Shown: positions 24,100-33,430, numbered from the stretch's first letter. The stretch: 64,000 nt of DNA from Micromonospora tulbaghiae (GCF_900091605.1 NZ_FMCQ01000007.1:246860-310859), one strand, 5' to 3'. The notes: generated from the letters alone by a model not told the origin. Program-made: numbers and translations.

Positions 24100-24990
24100 T
24101 CAGTTCAGGTGCGCCAGCAGCGCCGTGGCCATGCCCTGCTCACCCCGGGCGTTCGGGTGGAACGGCGCGGCGGCGTTCTGCGGCACCAGCCCTTCCACCC
24201 AGCGGGTGCCGCTGCTCTTGCACGTGTCCCGGCCGATCGAGGGCGTGTAGACGTCGGCGTAGCTCGCGCCGCCCGCCGCCGCCGTGTCGGCGAGCATCGT
24301 GTTGAGCGCCTTCTGGACGCCGCGCAGGTACGGCACGTCCTGGTAGGCGATCGGCACCACCGGCCAGCAGCCGTATCCGCTGTCGGGCAGGATCGCCGGG
24401 TACCCGAGCACCACCACGCGCGCGTTCGGCGCGGCCTGGCGGACCGCCCGCAGCACCGCCGTCACCTTCGGCGCGGTGGCGGCGATCCGGGCCCGCAACT
24501 GGTCGGTGCCGCCCGCGGTGAACCGGTCCTTGCAGGGCGACCCGAGTGGGCTGCTCACGCTCGCCTCGGCGCAGTCGCTGATGATGCCGGAGAAGCCGAT
24601 GTCGTTGCCGCCGATCTGGACGGTCACCAGCGCAGTGGCCGAGGTGATGGCGTTGACCTGCGGCGGCAGGGCGACGCCCAGCACACCGTCGCCGCCGTAC
24701 AGGATGTCCTCGGTGGTGGCGCCGGAGCAGCTCACGTCGGCGAACGACGCCGACCCGGCGGACGCCGCGACCAGGGACGGGTAGTTGCGGTTGGAGCGCA
24801 GGCAGTTCAGGTCGACCTGGGTGGGTACGAGCGGGGCGGACGTGTAGGAGTCGCCGAGCGCGACGTAGCGCCCGGCGGGCGCGGCGGCGACGGCGGGTGC
24901 GGCGGCGGCGAGCAGCACGCCGGCGGCGGCCGCGACGAGCGCGGTCATCCGGCCGGCGGTCCGCAGGAGCGGCAGGCGGGGACGGTTCAT
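24100..24990 (-). CDS. Secreted SGNH/GDSL esterase
   Basis: Extracellular SGNH hydrolase of 296 residues, likely a lipase or esterase. A signal peptide (MNRPRLPLLRTAGRMTALVAAAAGVLL... cleaved near AVAAAPA) is followed by block I ALGDSYTS (Ser), block II DVSCSGATT (Gly), block III IGGNDIGF (Asn) and block V APFHPNARG (His). Paired Cys residues fit the Streptomyces SCO esterase type. ATG 24990 with GGAGGG upstream is preferred over the frame opening at 25056 because the signal peptide starts there. Confidence 0.92.
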   Translation of the reverse strand: MNRPRLPLLRTAGRMTALVAAAAGVLLAAAAPAVAAAPAGRYVALGDSYTSAPLVPTQVDLNCLRSNRNYPSLVAASAGSASFADVSCSGATTEDILYGGDGVLGVALPPQVNAITSATALVTVQIGGNDIGFSGIISDCAEASVSSPLGSPCKDRFTAGGTDQLRARIAATAPKVTAVLRAVRQAAPNARVVVLGYPAILPDSGYGCWPVVPIAYQDVPYLRGVQKALNTMLADTAAAGGASYADVYTPSIGRDTCKSSGTRWVEGLVPQNAAAPFHPNARGEQGMATALLAHLN

Positions 24991-25056
24991 GGGGCCCTCC
25001 CGGAGGGGTCCTGGTGGTGGTGCTGGGATTCTGTCCCCGCCTGTGACATGCGTCAA

Positions 25057-25389
25057 TATCGACGAGCCTCACTAAATGGGGGTCCGGGATGTGGTCCGCC
25101 GCCGTCCGGCCGGACGGCCGAAGGTATCGCGTACATCACAATTTTCCGGCTCGCCGATGTCGGGTGGAGGTCGATCGCCGAACGGTCGATCCGTTGCGTC
25201 ACAACGGTCCCCGGCCCGTCACCCCTGATGGGCGGCCGGATGCCGGATTCGGGCACGTACGCACCGCAGTGGCCCCGGCACGGCTGGTGAAGAACGTATC
25301 GAACGTCGGCGATCGTGAATTTGCAGGCGTCATTACGCTGCGGGGTGGTTGATCGCCGGAACCACGGACGACAGGTGGAAGAACCTCAG
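25057..25389. other. Divergent intergenic region without recognisable gene
   Basis: This 333-nt interval separates the esterase and the repeat-bearing membrane protein. It holds no convincing ORF, hairpin or consensus promoter. The short repeats GAACGTATCGAACGTC near 25290 were noted but not assigned. Presumably it carries both promoters. Confidence 0.4.
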
Positions 25390-26424
25390 ATGAGTGACAA
25401 TCACCCTCCCTACGGAGGCTATCCGGACCCGAACGCCGGAGCGTGGGGCAACCAGCCCGACCCGAACGCCCCGTACGGCGCGCAGCCGGCCTCCGGTGCG
25501 CCCTACGGTTCGCAGCCGGCGTCGGGTGCGCCGTACGGTGCCCAGCCCGGGTCGGGCGTCCCCTACGGTGCCCAGCCCGCGTCGGGTGCGCCGTACGGCG
25601 CCCAGCCCGGATCGGGCGCTCCCTACGGCGCGCAGCCCGCGGCGCCGTTCCCCGGCCAGCCGGGGTACCCCGGACAGCCGGCGCCGTACGCGCCCACCCC
25701 GCCCCCGAGCGGCGGCAAGAGCAAGGGCCTCATCGTCGGCCTCGCCGCCGGCGCGGTCACGCTGACGCTGCTGTGCTGCGGCGGCGGCCTCGCCTACGTC
25801 GCCTTCAACGGCGACGAGGAGGACCCCAAGCCGGTGGCCTCGGGCAGCGCCACCCCCGGGCCGGACAACAGTCCGTCCGCCACCCCCAGCGCGGACGGGC
25901 CGGAGTCGACCGGGCCGGACGGGTCCAACAACAACTCGCTGACCGCGCGTTACGCCAGCGAGATGTCGGCGGTCTGCGACGGGGGAGCGATCCTCAACGC
26001 CGCGCCGTACACCGCGCCGGCGGGCTCGAAGGCGTACGTCTTCTCCAACTCCCCGGACCGGCCGTCGTTCTGGTCGCAGAAGACGGTCAGCTCGGCCAAG
26101 CCGTACTACGCGAAGTCGGCCGACTTCGCCACGGTGTCCGTCATCGGCTGCCTCAAGATGGTCGAGGGCAGCGAGGGCACGCCGAAGAAGTGCCAGTACA
26201 AGAACAGCGAAGACAAGGTCGTCACGGTCGACTACATCTCCTCGCGCTACACCCTGACCTTCCACGCCGCCAAGACCGGCGAGAAGGTCGGCGACGGCGG
26301 CACGGTGACCGCGCCCGCCGCCCGGTGCCCGAGCTTCATCTCCTACAACAAGGTGACGATGAAGTCGTACGCCTCGCCGGACAGCGGCACCATCGAGGCC
26401 GCGCTGGACCGCTTCCTCAAGTAG
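25390..26424 (+). CDS. Single-pass membrane protein with Pro/Tyr/Gly tandem repeats
   Basis: 344 residues. The cytoplasmic N-terminus has six 10-residue units of the form PYGAQPASGA (residues 28-87), encoded by an in-frame 30-bp repeat. One membrane segment (GLIVGLAAGAVTLTLLCCGGGLAYVAF, about 119-145) is followed by an acidic Ser/Pro linker and an outside domain of about 170 residues with Cys at positions consistent with two disulfides. The layout is common among actinomycete membrane proteins with unknown function. ATG 25390 is preferred because GGTGGAAG lies upstream and MSDNHPPYGGYP is a typical start. It ends at a strong terminator. Confidence 0.8.
   Translation: MSDNHPPYGGYPDPNAGAWGNQPDPNAPYGAQPASGAPYGSQPASGAPYGAQPGSGVPYGAQPASGAPYGAQPGSGAPYGAQPAAPFPGQPGYPGQPAPYAPTPPPSGGKSKGLIVGLAAGAVTLTLLCCGGGLAYVAFNGDEEDPKPVASGSATPGPDNSPSATPSADGPESTGPDGSNNNSLTARYASEMSAVCDGGAILNAAPYTAPAGSKAYVFSNSPDRPSFWSQKTVSSAKPYYAKSADFATVSVIGCLKMVEGSEGTPKKCQYKNSEDKVVTVDYISSRYTLTFHAAKTGEKVGDGGTVTAPAARCPSFISYNKVTMKSYASPDSGTIEAALDRFLK
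25471..25650 (+). repeat. Six 30-bp in-frame tandem repeats
   Basis: Units start at 25471, 25501, 25531, 25561, 25591 and 25621. Each begins CC(G/C)TACGG and encodes PYG(A/S)QP(A/G)SG(A/V); the last is degenerate. Repeat number probably varies between strains. Confidence 0.85.
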
Positions 26425-26436
26425 CGACACCCGGAT

Positions 26437-26471
26437 CGCGGTGCGCGGGTCGGCCTGACCCGCGCACCGCG
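26437..26471. terminator. Bidirectional terminator separating the membrane protein and SARP genes
   Basis: A perfect 15-bp stem (26437-26451 with 26457-26471, arm CGCGGTGCGCGGGTC) with a 5-nt loop lies between convergent stops 26424 and 26481. It also marks one edge of the biosynthetic cluster. Confidence 0.8.
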
Positions 26472-26480
26472 GACGGCGGC

Positions 26481-28334
26481 TCAGGCCGCGCGCGGCGGCC
26501 GGCCGTGCGCGTCCACACACTCGCGGGCGAAGATCCGCAGCAGCTCCGGCAGGTGGAAACGCTCGCCCGGGGCACCGGAGTCCGCCGGCACCAGCAGGTT
26601 GTGCTGGATCAGGTGCTCCACCATCCGGTTGGCCTGCTGCCGGGGCAGGCGCAGGATCTCCACCGCGCTGGACGCGGTGATGAACGAGTCGGCGCGGGCC
26701 AGCGCGCGCAGCGCCCGGCGGGCGTCGACGTCCAGCGCCTGGTAGCTGACCGAGAGGCTGTCGCGCACCGAGATGTCCCCGACGGACAGCTCCGACAGCC
26801 GGTTCTCCTCGTCCTCCAGATGCGCGGCGAAGCCGGGCAGGGCGACGTCGGGCTGGGTGACGAGCCGGCTGCCGACGATCCGCAGGGCCAGCGGCAGCCG
26901 GTCGCAGGCCGCGGCGATCCGGCCGAACACCTCCGGGTGCTCGCGTGCCCGGCGTTCGCCCGCGATCGTGGCCAGCAGCTCCACCGCGTCGGCCCGGTCG
27001 AGCGCGCCGAGCGTCAACCGCCAGCCGACGTCCAGGTCCAGCAGGCGCTGCCGGCTGTTGATCAGCACCAGGCTGCGGCCCGCCCCGGGCAGCAGCGGGC
27101 GCACCTGCTGCGCGCAGTCGACGTCGTCGATGATGAGCAGCAGCCGCCGGCCGGCGAGCGCGCAGCGCAGCACGGCGGAGCGTTCCCGGATGTCCTCGGA
27201 CACGTCGGTCAGTGGCACGCCCAGCTCGACCAGCAGCTCCCGGATCAGCTCCCCGCTGCCGCGCGGCGGCTCGTCGCCGCTGTCGAAGCTGACGAAGAGC
27301 TGACCGTCGGGAAAGAGGTCGGCCAGATCGTACCCGCTGGTCACGGAGAACGAGGACTTGCCGACGCCCGGCGCGCCGGAGACGAGCACGACCCCGGCGT
27401 GCTCGTCGGCGTCGGCCGGGTCGGCGATCCCCTCGGCGATGGCGCGCAGCTGGCCGGCCGTGGTGTCCCGGCCGACCAGGGACGGCGGCTTCATCGGCAG
27501 GGCCTGCGGGCTCGGCGGCGGGCCGGGCGGCGACGCGGGCCCGGCGCCGACGGCCGACGGCCGGCCGGACGGTGGGCGGACCTCGGCGGAGTCCGCGTCC
27601 AGCGCGGTCTGGAGGGCGCCCTGGAGGGCGGGACCGGGGTCGACGCCCAGCTCGTCGACGATGCCGCGCCGGGCCTGCTGGTAGACGGCCAGCGCCTCGG
27701 CCACGCGTCCCTCCTGCGTCAGCGCCGTCACCAGCTGCGCCTGCCGGCGTTCGTCCAGCGGCTCCTCGGCCACCAGCCGGCGCAGCGACGGGATGACCCG
27801 GGCCGGCTGGCCCAGCCGCAGGCGCAGGTCGATCAGCTCGGTCGTCATCTCCCGGTGCTGCTCCCGCAAGGCCGTCACGGTCGCGCCCAGATCGGTGCCC
27901 GGATCCGCCAGGTCCTCCAGCGGATGCCCGCCCCACAGCTCGGCCGCCCGGTCGAACAGGTCGGCGGCGGCCTCCGGCCGGTCCCCCCGCGCGGCCCGGC
28001 GGGCCTCGTCGGCGAGACGCCGGAACCGCAGCAGGTCCAGCTCGTCCTCGTCGACCCGCAGGTGGTAGCCGGTGCCGTCGTGGACCAGCCGGCCGGCCGA
28101 GTCACCGCCACGGTCCAGCGCCTGCCGCAGCCGGTGCACGTACGTGCGCAGGTTGCGTACCGCCGACGCGGGCGGCGAGTCCGGCCAGAGGCCGTCGACC
28201 AGCCGGGAGGTGGCGACCGTGCGCCCCGGGCTCAGCAGCAGCACGGCGAGCAGGAGGCGGGGTTTGGTGCCGGTGAGCGTGACCGGGTGGTCGTCCACGT
28301 GAACGGTCAACGGACCGAGGACACTGAAGCGCAT
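26481..28334 (-). CDS. SARP/AfsR-type transcriptional activator with NB-ARC ATPase domain
   Basis: 617-residue cluster-situated regulator. An OmpR-like winged helix (about 1-95, MRFSVLGPLTVHVDDH...) is followed by a bacterial transcriptional activation domain (about 95-240, LDLLRFRRLADEARRA to VYQQARRGIVDELGVDPG). After a Pro-rich linker comes an NB-ARC-type ATPase with Walker A SGAPGVGKSS and Walker B RRLLLIIDDV, ending in a winged-helix part. It lacks the TPR tail of full-length AfsR. It is the last gene of the minus-strand cluster, 101 nt after the oxidoreductase gene, and so could have its own promoter. It probably activates the aminocyclitol cluster. Confidence 0.9.
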   Translation of the reverse strand: MRFSVLGPLTVHVDDHPVTLTGTKPRLLLAVLLLSPGRTVATSRLVDGLWPDSPPASAVRNLRTYVHRLRQALDRGGDSAGRLVHDGTGYHLRVDEDELDLLRFRRLADEARRAARGDRPEAAADLFDRAAELWGGHPLEDLADPGTDLGATVTALREQHREMTTELIDLRLRLGQPARVIPSLRRLVAEEPLDERRQAQLVTALTQEGRVAEALAVYQQARRGIVDELGVDPGPALQGALQTALDADSAEVRPPSGRPSAVGAGPASPPGPPPSPQALPMKPPSLVGRDTTAGQLRAIAEGIADPADADEHAGVVLVSGAPGVGKSSFSVTSGYDLADLFPDGQLFVSFDSGDEPPRGSGELIRELLVELGVPLTDVSEDIRERSAVLRCALAGRRLLLIIDDVDCAQQVRPLLPGAGRSLVLINSRQRLLDLDVGWRLTLGALDRADAVELLATIAGERRAREHPEVFGRIAAACDRLPLALRIVGSRLVTQPDVALPGFAAHLEDEENRLSELSVGDISVRDSLSVSYQALDVDARRALRALARADSFITASSAVEILRLPRQQANRMVEHLIQHNLLVPADSGAPGERFHLPELLRIFARECVDAHGRPPRAA

Positions 28335-28435
28335 CGATGTATTCCCCCGCTCCGCAGTACCGTCCACAGTGTGGTGTACCGATGGATTTCCCACCTTCGG
28401 CTGGGGAATACCTCGCTCCCAGATGGTGCAAGTAG

Positions 28436-29392
28436 TCACCGATCGGTGTGTACTTCGTGACCCGGGGTGAGTTGCGCCGTCGCCCGCCGCGCCGCGTCGA
28501 GCACCGCCACCGCGTCCGCCACCCCGGCGCCCGCCGACCGACCCTCCCGGACCAGCCCGGCGAAGTCCTCCGCCTGACGGGCCAGGGCCGCGTACATGGT
28601 GGCGTCGCCGTCGGCCGGGTCGAGGAAGGTCAGCCGCTCGTGGTCCCGGGTGCCGAAGACTTCCACCGTCGCCATGTCGCCGCCCCGGTGGTGCCGGCCG
28701 AGCGAGACCAGCGCGGTGCCGCCGCCGGACAGGCCGAGCAACGCCTGGGCGCTGTCCACGTCCCGGCCGCGTACCGCCGGGTCGGTGACCGGCCCGGCCG
28801 GCTGCACCGCGACCCGGTCGACCTCCTGCCCGGTCAACCACCGGATCTGGTCGAACTCGTGCACGCCCATGTCCACGAAGATCCCGCCGCTGCCGGTGCG
28901 GAACGCCGCCGCCGGAGGCTCGCCGTCCCACTGCGCCGCGGCCACGAAGAGGATCTCGCCGAGCTCGCCGCCGGCGATCCGTTCCCGCAGCCGGCGCAGC
29001 TGCGGGACGAACCGGCGCCAGTAGGCGACCTGGAACGGGATCCCGGCGGCGTCGGCCACCCGCCCCGCCTCCGCGGCCTCGGCCGGGTCGAGCCCGGCGG
29101 GCTTCTCGCACAGCACCGGCAGCCCGGCCTTGGCGGCGGCCGCGACCAGCGCGCCGTGCCGCCCGGTGGGCGCGGTCACCAGAACACCGTCCGGCACGGC
29201 GTCCGCGAGCAGGTCCTCCATGCTCGGGTACGCCGGCAGCCCGGCCGCGGCGACCGCCTCCCGTGCCGCCGGAACCGGGTCGACCACGTACCGGATCCGG
29301 ACCGTCCGGTGCTCGGCCAGGGCCCGCAGGTGGTGCCGGCCCATCCGGCCCGCTCCCACCAGTGCCAGCCGGAACTCATCGCTGCCGGTCAT
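28436..29392 (-). CDS. Gfo/Idh/MocA oxidoreductase, probable myo-inositol 2-dehydrogenase
   Basis: NAD(P)-dependent dehydrogenase of 318 residues. It has a Rossmann motif LALVGAGRMGRHH, the signature EKPAG (Lys of the EKP motif), and the Gfo/Idh C-terminal domain with GGIFVDMGVHEFDQIRWL (His of the GxxxDxxxHD region). Next to an inositol monophosphatase and downstream of an inositol-phosphate synthase, it most likely oxidises myo-inositol to scyllo-inosose for the DegT aminotransferase. Its start overlaps the phosphatase gene by 17 nt. Sugar substrates cannot be excluded. Confidence 0.88.
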   Translation of the reverse strand: MTGSDEFRLALVGAGRMGRHHLRALAEHRTVRIRYVVDPVPAAREAVAAAGLPAYPSMEDLLADAVPDGVLVTAPTGRHGALVAAAAKAGLPVLCEKPAGLDPAEAAEAGRVADAAGIPFQVAYWRRFVPQLRRLRERIAGGELGEILFVAAAQWDGEPPAAAFRTGSGGIFVDMGVHEFDQIRWLTGQEVDRVAVQPAGPVTDPAVRGRDVDSAQALLGLSGGGTALVSLGRHHRGGDMATVEVFGTRDHERLTFLDPADGDATMYAALARQAEDFAGLVREGRSAGAGVADAVAVLDAARRATAQLTPGHEVHTDR

Positions 29393-30230
29393 CGTCGGTT
29401 CCCCTCTCCTCGTCGGTGCCGTTCGTGCCGTCCGTACCGTCGTCGCCCAGCCAGCCGGCCAGCGCGGCCACCACGGCCGGCGCGCCGGCGCCGAAGACCT
29501 CGAACCCGTCGTGGCGCCACCGCCGGGTCACGCCGCCGGCGGCCTCGACCAGCGCGGCGCCGGCCGCGATGTCCCACGGCGCGGGGTCGAAGCTGACGAA
29601 CGCGTCCAGTTCCCCGCGGGCCACCGCTGCCAGGTCGCACACGGTGGAGCCGGTGTTGCGCAGGTCGGCGACGCGGGGCGCGACACCGACGAGCGCCTGG
29701 TACGCCCGCCGTCGCGGTCCGGGCGCGTTCGGGACCGCGAACGCCACCAGGGCGTGCCCCGGCTCGGCCTCGCGGTTGACCGCGACCGGGGCGTCGCCGT
29801 CGAGCGCGCCGTCGTCGTCCAGTACCAGGCAGGCGCCGGTGGCCGGTTGCAGGACGGTGGCCGCGACCACCTGTCCTTCGCCCACGTCGCAGCCGGTCGC
29901 CACCGCGATGCTGACCGCGTAGCGGCTCGCGCCGTGGCTGAAGTTCAGCGTGCCGTCGAGCGGGTCGACGATCCAGCGCAGGCCGGAGCAGCCGTCGCTG
30001 GCCCCGGACTCCTCGGCCAGGACGGCGTCCTGCGGCCGGTCGCGGGCGAGCAGGTCGAGGATGGCGCGCTCGCTGGCGTGGTCGGCGCTGGTCACCGGGT
30101 CCTGGGCCGCGCCGCCCTTGTGTTCGGTCTGCAAGCCCTGGCCCCGCGCCTCGCGGATCGCGTCCGCACCGGCCCGCGCCGCGCGCAGGCTCAGGTGGCG
30201 CAGGTCGCCGGGAGCGGCGCTGATGCTCAT
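29376..30230 (-). CDS. Inositol monophosphatase family protein
   Basis: Mg-dependent phosphatase of 284 residues that would dephosphorylate inositol-1-phosphate. All family motifs are present: DPVTSADHASE, LAEESG, DPLDGTLNFSHG (metal site) and PWDIAAGAALVEAAGG. The C-terminus ends in an unusual DGTDGTNGTDEERGTDDDRQR-type hydrophilic tail (overlapping the next gene). Its ATG overlaps the flavin reductase stop by ATGA. Together with the synthase at 38896-40116 it supplies free myo-inositol. Confidence 0.92.
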   Translation of the reverse strand: MSISAAPGDLRHLSLRAARAGADAIREARGQGLQTEHKGGAAQDPVTSADHASERAILDLLARDRPQDAVLAEESGASDGCSGLRWIVDPLDGTLNFSHGASRYAVSIAVATGCDVGEGQVVAATVLQPATGACLVLDDDGALDGDAPVAVNREAEPGHALVAFAVPNAPGPRRRAYQALVGVAPRVADLRNTGSTVCDLAAVARGELDAFVSFDPAPWDIAAGAALVEAAGGVTRRWRHDGFEVFGAGAPAVVAALAGWLGDDGTDGTNGTDEERGTDDDRQR

Positions 30231-30760
30231 CGCGCCACCTGCGCTTCCCGCGGCGCGGCGACCCGCGCGTAGTCGCCGTCCACGAACAGCAGCGGCGGGA
30301 TCGGCCGGAGCAGGCCCGCCGAGCGGACCGCGCCCATCAGCACCGCGTGGTCACCGGCCGGGTCGGCGGAGACCGCCTCGCAGCCGAAGTACGCGACCCC
30401 GTCGGTCAGGCGCGGGCAGCCGGTCACCCGCTCGTCGTCGTAGGCAACACCCGCGAAGCCGTCGGCGCCCGCCGGCCGGCCCCGGCTGGCGAACCAGGCC
30501 GCCTCCTCGCGCTGGTCGTCGCCGAGCACCGTCACCGCGAACCGGCCGGTACGCCGCACCGCGGCGAGCAGCCGGCAGTCCCGCCGTAGACAGACCAGCA
30601 GCATCCGTGGTGACAGCGACACGGTGGTGAAGGAGTTGACTGTCATCCCCACCGGGCCGTCGGGACCGACGGCAGTCGCCACCGCCACTCCGGTGGCGAA
30701 GCGCCCGGCCACCGAACGGAACGCCCGTTCCTGGTCCTGTCCGTTTCCCGTGCTGGTCAT
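30227..30760 (-). CDS. Flavin reductase (HpaC-like, two-component partner)
   Basis: 177-residue flavin:NAD(P)H reductase of the split-barrel FMN-binding family. Landmarks are FATGVAVATAVGPDGPVGMTVNSFTTVSLSPRMLLVCL and the usual late GDHAVLMGAV (GDH motif). Such enzymes feed reduced flavin to a partner monooxygenase. In this operon the likely partners are the two acyl-CoA-dehydrogenase-fold proteins, a layout that recalls BtrV with BtrO in butirosin synthesis. It starts at ATG 30760, sharing a base with the stop of the adenylation gene (TGATG), and overlaps the phosphatase start. Confidence 0.9.
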   Translation of the reverse strand: MTSTGNGQDQERAFRSVAGRFATGVAVATAVGPDGPVGMTVNSFTTVSLSPRMLLVCLRRDCRLLAAVRRTGRFAVTVLGDDQREEAAWFASRGRPAGADGFAGVAYDDERVTGCPRLTDGVAYFGCEAVSADPAGDHAVLMGAVRSAGLLRPIPPLLFVDGDYARVAAPREAQVAR

Positions 30761-32250
30761 CACCGTGCTCCTCTCGTCGCGCTGCCGACCAGGTCGGCGG
30801 TCCGGCGCCGGTCGGTCTTGCCGTTGGCGTTCGTGGGCAGGGCGGCCACGTGGTGGATCCGGGCCGGCACCATGTAGGCGGGCAGGCGGTCCGCGCACCG
30901 GCGGGTCAGCTCGTCGGTGATCCCGTCGGCGCCGGTGTAGACCGCCCGCAGGGAGACGTCGTCGCCCGCGCCGAACGCCAGCACCACCGCGTCCTGCACG
31001 CCCGGGTGGCCGCGCAGGACCATCTCGATCTCGCCCAGCTCGATCCGGTAGCCGCGCAGCTTCACCTGGTCGTCCAGCCGTCCGTGGTGCACGAGCGTGC
31101 CGTGCTCGCGGCGGACCCGGTCACCGGTGCGGTAGTACCGGCGGCCGGCGTCCGTGACGAACCGGCCCTCGTCGTCGGCCGGGTCGAGATAGCCGTCGAA
31201 CCGCTGCGGTCCGTGCACGCACAGTTCGCCGTCGTCACCGCCGACCGTGCCGTCCTCGGCGCGCAGGATCGCGTCGAGCCCGGGGTGCGCGTCGCCGATC
31301 GGCACGGTGCCGTTCGAGGTCACCGGCCAGGCGGCCGGGTCTGCGGGCAGCCGGTGACCGGTGCAGGTCACGGTCAGCTCGGTGGGGCCGTAGAGGTTCT
31401 CCACCACGCTGCCCGGCGCCGCCGCCGCCCACGCCCGGGCCTGCTCCAGCGTCAGGGCCTCACCGGCGAAGAGGCTGTGCCGCAGGCCGGGCATGGCGCC
31501 GGGGGAGAGCATCCGCATCCGCCGGGCCAGCGAGACCACCGAGGGCACCGAGAACCAGTGCGTGATCCGCCGCTCGTTGACGAACCGCACCGGCGTCAGC
31601 ACCTCGTCCGGCTGCGGCACCACGAGCGTGGCGCCGCCGCCCCAGGCGACGAACATGTCGAACACGGACGGGTCGAAGGTCAGGTCGAAGGTCTGCGACA
31701 GCCGGTCACCCGGGCCGACCGGGTATCGGTCCCGGCAGTGCGCGAGGAACGCGTCCACGTTGCGGTGGCGGATCGGCACGCCCTTGGGCCGCCCGGTCGA
31801 GCCGGACGTGAACAGCAGGTACGCCACGTCGTCCGGCGCCACCGGGGCGTCCGGCGGCGGGACGCCCGGCGCGCCGTCGAGGCGTACGGTCACGGCGTCA
31901 CCCGCGACCTGCGCCGCCGTGGCGGCACCGGCGTCGTCGACCACCAGCGCGTCCACGCCCGCGTCCCGGCACAGCCGGGCGGTGCGGGCCGGCGGGAAGG
32001 CCGGGTTGAGCGGCACCACCACCGCTCCGGCGCGCAGCGCGGCCAGATAACCGGCGTACGCGGGCAGGCTGCGGGCGGCCAGCAGGCCGACCGCGCGCGG
32101 GCGCCGGCCCACCTCGGCGTGGATCCGCCCGGCGAGGCCGCCGGCGAGGTCGCGCAGCCGGCGGTAGGTCACCGGCTCCCCGCCGACCTCCAGCGCGACC
32201 GCCTCGGGCACGCGTGCCACGCTCCGCTCGAACCAGTCGTAGAGACTCAT
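30760..32250 (-). CDS. Free-standing amino-acid adenylation enzyme
   Basis: 496-residue NRPS-type A domain without a fused carrier. Core motifs are LLFTSGSTGRPKGV (A3), FDLTFDPSVFDMF (A4, with the Asp that holds the amino group), NLYGPTELTV (A5), YRTGDRVRR (A7), LDDQVKLRGYRIELGEIE (A8) and NANGKTDRR (A10, Lys). The specificity pocket begins D-P; I could not assign the residue. It should load one of the two carriers encoded here, the ACP at 34580-34834 or the C-terminal carrier of the BtrH-like protein. AGGGAGC precedes ATG 32250. Gap of 67 nt from the gene upstream. Confidence 0.9.
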   Translation of the reverse strand: MSLYDWFERSVARVPEAVALEVGGEPVTYRRLRDLAGGLAGRIHAEVGRRPRAVGLLAARSLPAYAGYLAALRAGAVVVPLNPAFPPARTARLCRDAGVDALVVDDAGAATAAQVAGDAVTVRLDGAPGVPPPDAPVAPDDVAYLLFTSGSTGRPKGVPIRHRNVDAFLAHCRDRYPVGPGDRLSQTFDLTFDPSVFDMFVAWGGGATLVVPQPDEVLTPVRFVNERRITHWFSVPSVVSLARRMRMLSPGAMPGLRHSLFAGEALTLEQARAWAAAAPGSVVENLYGPTELTVTCTGHRLPADPAAWPVTSNGTVPIGDAHPGLDAILRAEDGTVGGDDGELCVHGPQRFDGYLDPADDEGRFVTDAGRRYYRTGDRVRREHGTLVHHGRLDDQVKLRGYRIELGEIEMVLRGHPGVQDAVVLAFGAGDDVSLRAVYTGADGITDELTRRCADRLPAYMVPARIHHVAALPTNANGKTDRRRTADLVGSATRGAR

Positions 32251-32317
32251 GGCGTTGCTCCCTTCACTGTGCTGTCGTCGATCGGGCTTCCGGCGCCGGC
32301 GGCGTGGGACGCCGCGC

Positions 32318-33430
32318 TCAGGTCACCGCGCCCGCCAGTTCGTCGGCGTGGTCGGCGATGCCGGCGAGCATCGCGCCGGTGGCGCCACCGGCGATGCCGA
32401 ACATGGCCGCCTCGGTGCGCAGCTGCGCCTCCCCGCCGTCGCGGAACGCGTCCGCGCCGCGCAGGCGCACCGCCTCGGTGGCGATCCGGTCCACGGTCTC
32501 GGCGGCGCTGACCTTCAGCAGCATCCCGGTGACCGCGGACGGGACGGCGGCCGGCGCGTCCAGCAGCGGCGCGCACAGCGCGTCGAGCTGGTGCACGGCG
32601 ACCAGGCACCGGGCGTACCGCTCACGGACCGCCGGGCGGTCCCACAGCGCGCCCGCCCCGGCCGGTCGCCGCCGCAGCCAGTCGTGCAGGCCCACCAGCA
32701 TCCGGTGGCACATCGCCCGGGCCCACAGCGCCCCGGCGACCCGTTCGACGCCGACCTGCCGGGCGAACCCGGCCAGCGCCCGGCCGGGACGGCCCAGCAC
32801 GGCGTCCGGGCCGAGCGCCACGCCGGCGAAGCGCAGGTGGCCCACGCCGGACCCGGCGAACGCCCGGCCGGCGGACCCGACTGTCACGCCCGGCGCGCCG
32901 GCCGGCACCAGCACCCAGCAGAAGCTGGTGAAGTGCCGCGCCTCGCGGTGCCGGGCCAGCACCAGCGCCGCGTCGCAGCTCGTCGCGTTGGTGATCCAGT
33001 CCTTGCCGCCGTCCAGGACGGCGCCGTCGTCGCCCAGCTTCACCCGGGTCGCGGCGTCGAGCAGGTCCGAGCCCGAGCCGCCGGCGTCGGTGACGGCCAG
33101 CGCCACCACCGTCTCGCCGCGCAGCATCCCGCGCCGCACGCGCTCCGCCGGCCCGGCCGCGTCGGCCAGCAACGGCAGCACGGTGGCGACCTGGACGCAG
33201 ACCGAGAGCGTCACGCCCAGCGGGCACCGGGCGTCCAGTTCGGTGAGCAGCACCGACAGCCGCCGGGGGTCCGGCTGGACGCCGTCCGGGTAGAGCGCCT
33301 CGACGATCCCGGCGGCGCCCAGCGCGCGCCACACGGCGCCGGGGTCGCTGTGGTCCACTCCGGACAGGGCGGCCCGCACGGAGGCGGCCTGGCCCCCGGG
33401 CGGCGTCGGCGTCGGCGTCGGCTCAGGCAA
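32318..33430 (-). CDS. Acyl-CoA-dehydrogenase-fold flavoenzyme 2
   Basis: 370-residue protein with the ACAD fold: helical N-terminus, beta domain (VVALAVTDAGGSGSDLLDAAT, then DGGKDWITNATSCDAALV) and C-terminal helical bundle (VGVERVAGALWARAMCHR). The position where most ACADs have the catalytic Glu in a YEGT-type motif reads FGIAGGATGAM, so the base is absent. It may desaturate by another route or act as a monooxygenase-like flavoenzyme on a carrier-bound substrate. The start is uncertain: TTG 33430 overlaps the preceding gene by 8 nt; GTG 33379 is the alternative. Confidence 0.8.
   Translation of the reverse strand: MPEPTPTPTPPGGQAASVRAALSGVDHSDPGAVWRALGAAGIVEALYPDGVQPDPRRLSVLLTELDARCPLGVTLSVCVQVATVLPLLADAAGPAERVRRGMLRGETVVALAVTDAGGSGSDLLDAATRVKLGDDGAVLDGGKDWITNATSCDAALVLARHREARHFTSFCWVLVPAGAPGVTVGSAGRAFAGSGVGHLRFAGVALGPDAVLGRPGRALAGFARQVGVERVAGALWARAMCHRMLVGLHDWLRRRPAGAGALWDRPAVRERYARCLVAVHQLDALCAPLLDAPAAVPSAVTGMLLKVSAAETVDRIATEAVRLRGADAFRDGGEAQLRTEAAMFGIAGGATGAMLAGIADHADELAGAVT

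Noticed and set aside
23682..24305. Frame starting GTG that reads as an E1-alpha dehydrogenase
   Set aside because: Only about 28 codons match E1-alpha; the rest is out-of-frame hydrolase sequence. Treated as an inserted fragment, not a gene.
25471..25650. Regular 30-bp repeats considered as a CRISPR array
   Set aside because: Units are contiguous, without spacers, and encode an in-frame Pro/Tyr-rich protein segment.
28335..28435. Inverted words (ATTCCCCC...GGGGAAT, CCACAGTGTGG) ahead of the SARP gene
   Set aside because: Suggestive of regulator sites, but SARP-type binding sites are direct repeats and none is clear; left unassigned.
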